64,000 bases of DNA from Parabacteroides faecalis (lineage in GTDB: Bacteria; Bacteroidota; Bacteroidia; Bacteroidales; Tannerellaceae), in the NCBI RefSeq assembly GCF_022809355.1, contig NZ_JAKZMM010000012.1:36553-100552 (forward strand), written 5' to 3'. This document shows, in pieces, positions 56,962 to 64,000 of the stretch. The position numbers and the translations under genes were made by a program. The notes beneath the pieces were generated by a model. It was not told the origin of the DNA. It searched no databases and was given only the letters and a program-made list of their open reading frames with translations. Position 1 is the first letter of the stretch, and the number at the start of each line of letters is the position of its first letter.

Positions 56962-58179
56962 TTATTTGTTCATTTCAGCTTCGATTGCATCGAACTTGTC
57001 ACCCATGTTCAGGTTATAATAGATACCACGTAAAGCTGTCATATAATCTCTTTCATCAGGTTTCATCTGATGTGCTTTTTCGAAATACGGCATTGCTTGT
57101 TCGAACAAAGCTTTAGCTTTAGCTGATTCTTCCTGATATTTCTGGCTATCAGTAATTGAGTTAGCTTCACCCAATTTGTTTACACCCTGGTTGTAATATA
57201 CACGACCCAAGTTGGCCAAGATATCTGGATTTTCACCATCCAATTCTACAGCTTTCTTGAAGTATTCTTCTGCTTTAGCATAATCTTTTACGCCTGTTTC
57301 ATAAACACGACCCATTACATCATACAACTGTGCATTGTTCGGTTCTTTTTGAATTGCAGAATTCAAGTATTCAATAGCTTGTTCGTTTCTGTTTGAATAG
57401 ATGTAGTTATTGATCAAGCTCAGCATATAATACTTTTCATCAGGGAATTTTTCCATACCTTCTTTCAAGGTTTTTTCCAAGTTAACAGTATCTTTAGCTT
57501 GTTCGTATTCGTAGCACAGATACTGATAAACATCATTCTGACGATAGTCTGTATTCTTAGCACGTTCCAGAGCTGCAATAGCTTTCTGAGAATCTTTCAA
57601 CTGAGTAGCTGCAACGGCTGCATAGAACTGAACAGTCATGAAGTTAGAGTCGCGAGCAGCTGTCGGAGTATCTTTGAACATAGGATGATCAGAGATTTCC
57701 AGATACTGCTGGAAGAAGTCGTATGCTTTCTGATAATCTTTCTGATCGAAATAATAAGCACCACCATTGATATAATATACATGGTTAGCACTCAAAACAC
57801 TCTTAATATCTTTTGTGAACTTCGGTTTGATCTTACCCTTTTCATTCGGCTGCTGATCTAATTCATAAGCCTTTTCAAAATACGGCAGAATCTTAGCCAA
57901 AGCGTCATACATTACAACTTCATTCGGCTGCTGGCCTAACATTTGCTTTGTTCTTTCTGTGCTGAACTGCTGATCTTCGATAAAACCGGCTACATACCAA
58001 GTTTTAGCTTGATCTTTTGTTTCTGCATTTTCCAGAGCGCCTTTGATCACTGATCTGGCTTCTTCAAAATTCGGGGTTGTACCCTTTGCTAAACTCTGTG
58101 CTTCACTTACAGCTTTCTTTTGTGCAAACGAAGCTGAAAACGCCATACAAAGTGCTGCTGTCAATAATACTTTTTTCAT
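56962..58179 (-). CDS. Secreted tetratricopeptide-repeat protein
   Basis: 405 residues with a signal peptide (MKKVLLTAALCMAFSASFA). Several TPR units follow, clearest at residues about 250-320 (IEYLNSAIQKEPNNAQLYDVMG, then AKAEEYFKKAVELDGENPDIL) and the C-terminal AMPYFEKAHQMKPDERDY. Such periplasmic TPR proteins act as scaffolds; no partner can be named. It starts 56 bases after gyrA on the same strand with no terminator between, so the two may be co-transcribed. Confidence 0.85.
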   Translation of the reverse strand: MKKVLLTAALCMAFSASFAQKKAVSEAQSLAKGTTPNFEEARSVIKGALENAETKDQAKTWYVAGFIEDQQFSTERTKQMLGQQPNEVVMYDALAKILPYFEKAYELDQQPNEKGKIKPKFTKDIKSVLSANHVYYINGGAYYFDQKDYQKAYDFFQQYLEISDHPMFKDTPTAARDSNFMTVQFYAAVAATQLKDSQKAIAALERAKNTDYRQNDVYQYLCYEYEQAKDTVNLEKTLKEGMEKFPDEKYYMLSLINNYIYSNRNEQAIEYLNSAIQKEPNNAQLYDVMGRVYETGVKDYAKAEEYFKKAVELDGENPDILANLGRVYYNQGVNKLGEANSITDSQKYQEESAKAKALFEQAMPYFEKAHQMKPDERDYMTALRGIYYNLNMGDKFDAIEAEMNK

Positions 58180-58235
58180 TGTAAATAAAAGTTTTAAATA
58201 AATATTCTATTTGTTTATCTATCGGTTTTTAATGA

Positions 58236-60803
58236 TTATTCATCAGATTGATTGTCATCAGTCGGCTGAATTACATTCTCTTCGTTAGTTGCTTCCTGAG
58301 CCTGTTCTCTCGCCTCTCCGCTCGCTTTATCTGCCGCTGCCTGTTCTTCCGAATCAGTCAATACTTTACAAACAGAAGCGATTTCATCATTTCGTTTTCC
58401 TAAATTAATTAGGCGTACTCCTTGCGTTGCACGACCAATAATACTCAAATCTGATACTTTCGTCCGGATGGTAATACCTGACTTGTTGATGATCATCAAG
58501 TCATTTTCATCCGTCACGTTCAAGAAGGCCACTAATTTACCAGTTTTCTCTGTAATATTCAAAGTTTTTACACCTTTTCCTCCTCGATTTGTGATTCGGT
58601 AGTCATCAATGTGTGAACGTTTGCCGTATCCTTGTTCGGAAACAACCAATGTCGTTTCTTTTTCTTTGTCTTTGATGCATACCATACCGACTACTTCATC
58701 CATACCATCTTCATCGAGAGTCATACCTCGAACACCTGAAGCAGTACGTCCCATCTCACGAACGGCACTTTCATGGAAGCGGATTGCACGACCATTTCTG
58801 TTGGCAATCAATACTTCCCGATCTCCATTTGTCATACAAACCTGAATCAAGCCGTCATCTTCACGCAAGGTAATGGCATTAACACCATTCTGGCGTGGAC
58901 GAGAATAGGCTTCCAGACAAGTTTTCTTGATAATACCTTTCTTCGTACAGAATAACAGATAATGCGAATTGACAAACTCTGTATCGGTAGTCAGTTTCTT
59001 AACCCGGATAAAGGCTTGTACCTTATCGTCTGCCTCAATATTCAACAGATTCTGGATCGCACGGCCTTTAGCATTCTTTGTTCCTTCCGGAATCTGATAA
59101 ACCGGCAACCAGAAACAACGGCCCTTAGAGGTGAAGAACATCATCGTTGCATGCATAGATGCCGGATAAATATATTCAATGAAGTCTTCATCGCGTGTTT
59201 CCGAACCCTTCACTCCTATTCCTCCTCGTCCCTGAGCCTTGAAATCTGCCAGCGGAGTACGCTTAATATAACCCATGTGAGAAATAGTAATGATCATCTC
59301 ATCATCAGCATAGAAATCTTCCGGATTCAGATCTTCCGAAGCATAGATGATATCGGTCTTACGTTCATCTCCATACTTGTCTTTGATTTCCTGCAATTCA
59401 TCTTTGATAATCTTCATACAAAGATCATCGTTTTCAAGGATCTCTTTCAAGTAGGCAATTTGTTTTTCCAGTTCTTCGTATTCAGCACGCAGTTTGTCTT
59501 GTTCCAGTCCTGTCAGCTGACGTAAACGCATTTCAACGATAGCTCTAGCTTGACGATCAGATAAAGAGAAGCGTTCCATCAATCGTTCAATAGCTTCTTG
59601 CGGACTGGTTGACGATTTGATGATTGCGATTACTTCATCAATATTATCGGAAGCAATGATCAAGCCTTCCAGGATGTGGGCACGTTCTTCTGCTTTCGCC
59701 AAATCATACCGTGTACGACGGATTACGACTTCATGACGATGGTCAACAAACGCTTTGATCAGATCCTTCAGATTCAACAAACGCGGACGTCCGTTTACCA
59801 AGGCGATATTGTTGACACTAAACGAAGACTGCAAAGCCGTCATTTTATATAATTTGTTCAGAACGACCTGAGCATTCGCATCACGTTTTACATCAACAAC
59901 GATACGTAAACCGGCGCGGCTTGACTCATCTGTTACATCCGAAATGCCATCAATACGTTTTTCATTTACCAAATCAGCAATACTCTTTACCAAATCTGAT
60001 TTGATAACCTGATACGGAATTTCAGTAATGATAATTTGTTCATGGTTGTTTTCGACTTCGATTTCAGCCTTACCGCGTAAAACGATTCGACCACGTCCGG
60101 TCATGAAGGCTTCCTTTACTCCGTCGTAACCATAAATTGTAGCTCCCGTTGGGAAATCTGGTGCTTTAATATATTGCATCAGGTCTTCTATCTCTATTTC
60201 TCCACGAGAATCGATATATGCCATACAACCGTCTAATACTTCAGACAAATTGTGTGTCGGCATATTGGTAGCCATACCGACTGCAATACCCGAAGCTCCA
60301 TTCACCAGCAAATTCGGAATGCGGGTTGGCAATACGGTCGGTTCCTTTAAAGAGTCGTCGAAGTTCAGTTGGAAATCGACTGTATCTTTATCTATATCAC
60401 GAAGCATTTCTTCAGCCAGTTTGCTGAGGCGTGCCTCTGTATAACGCATGGCAGCCGGACTATCATTGTCCATTGAGCCGAAGTTTCCCTGGCCATCTAC
60501 CAATGTATATCGCATGGACCACCATTGAGCCATACGAACCAGCGCGCCGTAAACGGAACTATCGCCATGCGGATGGTATTTACCTAAAACTTCACCAACA
60601 ATTCTTGCAGATTTCAGATGTTTTTTGTCGGATGTGTTTCCAATCATGTTCATACCATATAATATACGGCGATGAACAGGCTTGAAACCATCTCGTACAT
60701 CAGGAAGAGCACGTGAAACGATCACCGACATAGAATAGTCTATGTAGGCCGACTTCATTTCTTCCTCAATGTTAATCTTTATAATTCTGTCTTGATCAAC
60801 CAT
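58236..60803 (-). CDS. gyrA: DNA gyrase subunit A
   Basis: 855 residues. N-terminal breakage-reunion domain with catalytic Tyr121 ([10 protein letters not shown]), coiled tower, then the six-bladed C-terminal wrap domain holding the GyrA-box-like QGRGGIG and NRGGKGV and an acidic Glu/Gln tail. The quinolone region [10 protein letters not shown] keeps Ser82 (E. coli Ser83 position) and has Gly86 at the E. coli Asp87 place. It introduces negative supercoils with GyrB. Divergent from clpC over a 337-base gap. Confidence 0.97.
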   Translation of the reverse strand: MVDQDRIIKINIEEEMKSAYIDYSMSVIVSRALPDVRDGFKPVHRRILYGMNMIGNTSDKKHLKSARIVGEVLGKYHPHGDSSVYGALVRMAQWWSMRYTLVDGQGNFGSMDNDSPAAMRYTEARLSKLAEEMLRDIDKDTVDFQLNFDDSLKEPTVLPTRIPNLLVNGASGIAVGMATNMPTHNLSEVLDGCMAYIDSRGEIEIEDLMQYIKAPDFPTGATIYGYDGVKEAFMTGRGRIVLRGKAEIEVENNHEQIIITEIPYQVIKSDLVKSIADLVNEKRIDGISDVTDESSRAGLRIVVDVKRDANAQVVLNKLYKMTALQSSFSVNNIALVNGRPRLLNLKDLIKAFVDHRHEVVIRRTRYDLAKAEERAHILEGLIIASDNIDEVIAIIKSSTSPQEAIERLMERFSLSDRQARAIVEMRLRQLTGLEQDKLRAEYEELEKQIAYLKEILENDDLCMKIIKDELQEIKDKYGDERKTDIIYASEDLNPEDFYADDEMIITISHMGYIKRTPLADFKAQGRGGIGVKGSETRDEDFIEYIYPASMHATMMFFTSKGRCFWLPVYQIPEGTKNAKGRAIQNLLNIEADDKVQAFIRVKKLTTDTEFVNSHYLLFCTKKGIIKKTCLEAYSRPRQNGVNAITLREDDGLIQVCMTNGDREVLIANRNGRAIRFHESAVREMGRTASGVRGMTLDEDGMDEVVGMVCIKDKEKETTLVVSEQGYGKRSHIDDYRITNRGGKGVKTLNITEKTGKLVAFLNVTDENDLMIINKSGITIRTKVSDLSIIGRATQGVRLINLGKRNDEIASVCKVLTDSEEQAAADKASGEAREQAQEATNEENVIQPTDDNQSDE

Positions 60804-61140
60804 TTAGTTTTATATTAATTACACTAGATTTTAAATCTATTAAAAAGTGCACTAAAGTAAGGCTTTTCTGTCGATTACGAAAGAAAATCGGCTTAAAAAT
60901 TATATTTTAACCCATTCTAAATCTATTTAAAGAATGGTGGCACAGTATTTGATAAAACTATTAAAAACAAATTGTGGATAAATTTTAAGGCTACAAAAGA
61001 TAAAGTTTACGCAAGAAAGTTTATCTTTGCATCTTGCAATTATAGATGGAAGGATTCACGAATCCTGATGTGGATTTTAAGGAATAAGATCTGCTGAAAG
61101 GAATGAGATTTCTTATTATACACCTATATATATTATAAGG
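60804..61140. other. Divergent gyrA-clpC control region
   Basis: Holds a clpC -7 element, TATCTTTG (61022-61029), without a clear -33 box, and a 5'-UTR palindrome AGGATTCACGAATCCT (61051-61066; seven-base arms). A gyrA promoter was not resolved. No gene seen. Confidence 0.6.
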
Positions 61141-63726
61141 ATGAAAAATAAATATTCAGAAAGATTGATTGACGTTATTGAATACAGTCGCGAGGAAGCC
61201 GGCCGCTTACAGAATACTTATATCGGTCCGGAGCACTTGATGCTGGGCATTATTCGCGACGGTTCAGGAAAAGCTTATCAATTGCTGGAGGATTTTCATG
61301 TTGATCCGTTTACGATCAAACGGCTGATTGAACAGGAAATCAAAAATACCGTCGATTCTGATTACTCAACCCAGGAAATAACCGTTAGCAAAACTACTGA
61401 ACGGGTATTGCGGATGAGCGATGCAGAAGCGCGTAATTTACATAAAGACCAAACGGATACCGAGCATTTGTTGCTGGCTATTATCCGTGAAGAATATAAT
61501 GTTGCTGCCCGTATCCTGATGGATGCCGGAATTTCTTATTCTTCTCTCTTTGAAAAGTTGCGGGAAGAATCTGAACCTAATTATAGGCATGCAGACCATG
61601 AACCTGAAGATGAAGAATTAATGGAAATTGAAGACGGATATACAGACGATGATGAAGAAGATGAAGATGACAACTTCTCTCGTCGGGACAATCCTCGCTC
61701 CTCTTCTTCGGGAAATGCGGGTGCTGCTCCGTCAAAATCGCCCAATGATACACCGGTATTGGATAATTTCGGTACCGATATGACACGGGCTGCTGCCGAA
61801 AACCGTTTGGATCCGATTGTAGGCCGGGAAAAAGAAATCGAACGACTGGCACAGATTTTAAGCCGTCGCAAGAAGAATAATCCGGTATTGATTGGAGAAC
61901 CGGGCGTAGGTAAATCTGCCATCGTAGAAGGTTTGGCCATGCGTATCGTACAACGGAAGGTTTCTCGTATTTTGTTTGATAAACGAGTGATTAGCCTGGA
62001 TATGGCATCTATTGTGGCAGGCACGAAGTATCGCGGACAATTTGAGGAACGTATCAAGGCGATCTTAAACGAACTTTCCAAGAATCCGAATATCATTTTG
62101 TTTATTGATGAGATTCATACGATTGTCGGCGCCGGTTCGGCTGCCGGTTCGATGGATGCGGCCAATATGTTGAAACCTGCTTTGGCTCGCGGTGAAATTC
62201 AGTGCATTGGTGCCACTACATTGGACGAGTATCGTAAGAACATCGAGAAAGACGGTGCACTGGAACGTCGTTTCCAGAAAGTGATTGTGGATCCGACAAC
62301 GGCAGAAGAGACATTACAGATTCTGAACAATATCAAAGACCGGTACGAAGAACATCACAATGTTTATTATACACCGGAAGCTTTAGAAGCGTGTGTCAAA
62401 TTGACAGAACGTTATATCAGCGACCGGAATTTCCCGGATAAAGCCATTGATGCTTTAGACGAAGCGGGTTCGCGCGTACATATTTCTAATATTATCGTTC
62501 CGAAAAGTATTGAAGAGCTGGAAGCCAAGATAGAGGCAACGAAGAATGAAAAGTTGGCAGCGGTGAAATCGCAGAACTTTGAGTTGGCAGCTAGTTTCCG
62601 CGATAAAGAAAGACAATACTTAATGGAATTGGAATCGGCCAAGGCTAAATGGGAAAAGGAAATGCAAGAGCATCGGGAAACGGTAGATGAAGACAAAGTA
62701 GCAGAAGTGATTGCTATGATGTCGGGTGTGCCGGTTCAACGAATCGCGAAGGCAGAGAATGCCCGATTGCTGGAAATGAGCGACATTCTAAAAAGTAAGG
62801 TTGTCGGACAAGACGATGCTGTGCATAAGATTGTCAAGGCTATCCAGCGTAACCGTGTCGGACTGAAGGATCCGAACAAGCCGATTGGCACGTTTATGTT
62901 CCTCGGACCGACTGGCGTAGGTAAAACGCATTTGGCTAAGAAGCTTGCAGAATATCTGTTTGATTCGGCGGATGCATTGATCCGGATTGATATGAGCGAA
63001 TATCTGGAGAAGTTTGCCGTGTCTCGTCTGATTGGAGCGCCTCCGGGATACGTCGGCTATGAAGAAGGTGGACAATTAACGGAAAAAGTTCGCCGGAAGC
63101 CGTATTCGGTTGTCTTGCTCGACGAAATAGAAAAGGCACATCCGGATGTATTCAATCTGTTGTTGCAAGTACTCGACGAAGGACGTCTGACGGATAGTTT
63201 GGGCCGTCGGATCGATTTCAAGAATACAATTCTGATTATGACGTCGAATATCGGTACACGTCAGTTGAAGGACTTCGGACGTGGAGTGGGTTTCAATACG
63301 CAAATGGCAGGCGAAGTGGATAAAGACTTCTCAAGAGGTGTGATCCAGAAGGCCTTGAACAAAGCCTTTGCTCCTGAATTCCTGAACCGTATTGACGACA
63401 TCATTATGTTTGATCAATTAGATAAAGAAGCTATTTATAAAATTATTGATATCGAACTGAAAGGTTTGTATAAGCGTGTGAAAGATTTGGGTTATTCCCT
63501 CGAGATCACCGATGCAGCCAAAGACTTTGTAGCCTCGAAAGGATACGATGTACAGTTCGGTGCCCGTCCGCTGAAAAGAGCTATCCAAAAGTATTTGGAA
63601 GACGAGATGGCGGAACTGATCATCCGGTCGTCTGTTACAGGTGGTGATACAATGGTGGTAGATTTTGATACCAATGAACAGAAAATCATCACTTCAGTAA
63701 AGCAGACATCCGGACATAATTCTTGA
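61141..63726 (+). CDS. clpC: ATP-dependent Clp protease ATP-binding subunit ClpC
   Basis: 861 residues: two Clp-N repeats (about 1-145), a long acidic-serine linker (about 150-200), first AAA+ domain with GEPGVGKS, a UVR-type coiled segment (KLAAVKSQNFELAASFRDKE), second AAA+ domain with GPTGVGKTH and the Clp D2-small domain. The UVR segment in the middle region marks ClpC rather than ClpA or ClpB. It unfolds proteins for ClpP; clpP is not in the window. In many bacteria it is a stress gene; here a palindrome lies in its leader. Confidence 0.96.
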   Translation: MKNKYSERLIDVIEYSREEAGRLQNTYIGPEHLMLGIIRDGSGKAYQLLEDFHVDPFTIKRLIEQEIKNTVDSDYSTQEITVSKTTERVLRMSDAEARNLHKDQTDTEHLLLAIIREEYNVAARILMDAGISYSSLFEKLREESEPNYRHADHEPEDEELMEIEDGYTDDDEEDEDDNFSRRDNPRSSSSGNAGAAPSKSPNDTPVLDNFGTDMTRAAAENRLDPIVGREKEIERLAQILSRRKKNNPVLIGEPGVGKSAIVEGLAMRIVQRKVSRILFDKRVISLDMASIVAGTKYRGQFEERIKAILNELSKNPNIILFIDEIHTIVGAGSAAGSMDAANMLKPALARGEIQCIGATTLDEYRKNIEKDGALERRFQKVIVDPTTAEETLQILNNIKDRYEEHHNVYYTPEALEACVKLTERYISDRNFPDKAIDALDEAGSRVHISNIIVPKSIEELEAKIEATKNEKLAAVKSQNFELAASFRDKERQYLMELESAKAKWEKEMQEHRETVDEDKVAEVIAMMSGVPVQRIAKAENARLLEMSDILKSKVVGQDDAVHKIVKAIQRNRVGLKDPNKPIGTFMFLGPTGVGKTHLAKKLAEYLFDSADALIRIDMSEYLEKFAVSRLIGAPPGYVGYEEGGQLTEKVRRKPYSVVLLDEIEKAHPDVFNLLLQVLDEGRLTDSLGRRIDFKNTILIMTSNIGTRQLKDFGRGVGFNTQMAGEVDKDFSRGVIQKALNKAFAPEFLNRIDDIIMFDQLDKEAIYKIIDIELKGLYKRVKDLGYSLEITDAAKDFVASKGYDVQFGARPLKRAIQKYLEDEMAELIIRSSVTGGDTMVVDFDTNEQKIITSVKQTSGHNS

Positions 63727-63758
63727 TATCATTTATGTTTTTCATGTAAAACGCCCGT

Positions 63759-63808
63759 GCAAGGCTAGAGTCTCTCGTGAGAAAGGTTCTATGCCTTGCT
63801 TTTTTTTA
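63759..63808 (+). terminator. Terminator after clpC
   Basis: GCAAGGC (63759-63765) and GCCTTGC (63793-63799), with an adjoining TAGA/TCTA extension and eight T after it. Confidence 0.85.
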
Positions 63809-64000
63809 TGCCTCTCCCATTCAATTCTCTCCTATTTTCAGTCAGGTTTGCAACTCCTGTTTCGTATCTTCTGAATCAGAATCCCATTACAGGGCTGACG
63901 CATTACAAACTTCCAGACCTTTTAAAAAGTATTTATCTTTAGAGAGTCAAAGGGATAATAATAATAATAAAAATCAAAGAAGTAATGGAAATATTCTCTA

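Noticed and set aside
63985..64000. Possible start of a gene (ATGGAAATATTCTCT) at the window edge
   Set aside because: Only five codons are visible; a weak -7-like TATCTTTA lies about 45 bases upstream, but the gene cannot be assessed.

Overview
The window is a stretch of chromosome from a gut-type Bacteroidales bacterium, most likely Parabacteroides or a close relative. The evidence is direct: promoters fit the Bacteroidetes pattern TTTG-N19/20-TAnnTTTG, Shine-Dalgarno sites are not evident, lipoproteins and outer-membrane barrels are typical, and the gene set includes GH92, GH84 and GH20 glycosidases, a Chlamydia/spirochaete-type V-ATPase, a Na+-NQR, a bifunctional HisB and short-form AMP nucleosidase. 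No prophage, insertion sequence, rRNA or CRISPR array was seen. It reads as core chromosome with a few accessory genes.

Layout. 1-4.3 kb: the C-terminal end of a GH92 alpha-mannosidase, a BamA/TamA-like barrel protein and a convergent patatin-barrel fusion. 4.5-5.9 kb: tRNA genes in a duplicated Tyr-Thr unit plus tRNA-Trp, separated by about 800 bases without a gene. 6-10.8 kb: secreted GH84 hexosaminidase and a secreted S9 dipeptidyl-peptidase-like enzyme, convergent over a shared terminator. 11-18.6 kb: a seven-gene V-type ATPase operon (E, DUF2764, A, B, D, I, K), with a short tandem-repeat array near each end. 19.2-24.5 kb: an ATPase-Toprim (DUF4435-like) protein, a GT39/ArnT-like glycosyltransferase, an NMO/FabK-like flavoenzyme and an M20 dipeptidase. 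24.6-29.5 kb: hisGDCB behind a histidine leader peptide and attenuator, followed by a small lipoprotein.

30.3-36.4 kb: the complete nqrABCDEF operon, in which NqrC carries an extra N-terminal rubredoxin-like domain. 36.5-42.4 kb: a tiny membrane-anchored protein, a lone HsdR-N-type nuclease domain, amn, holA, a very A+T-rich spacer, an XRE regulator, and pyrK-pyrD. 42.6-48.9 kb (minus strand): GH20 hexosaminidase, pgk, an AlaX-like editing protein and htpG. 49.3-56.8 kb (minus strand): a heavy-metal type RND efflux operon with its own two-component system. 57-60.8 kb: a TPR protein and gyrA. 61.1-63.7 kb: clpC.

How the parts may fit: NQR pumps Na+ out during NADH oxidation, and the V-ATPase rotor subunit K keeps a Na+-type binding pocket, so this cell may couple respiration and ATP turnover through a sodium cycle (inference). 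The secreted glycosidases and peptidase suit a life on host or dietary glycoproteins. The most unusual items are the rubredoxin-NqrC fusion, the his attenuator, the ATPase-Toprim gene, the two tandem-repeat arrays flanking the V-ATPase operon, and the A+T-rich palindrome-bearing control region before the XRE gene.
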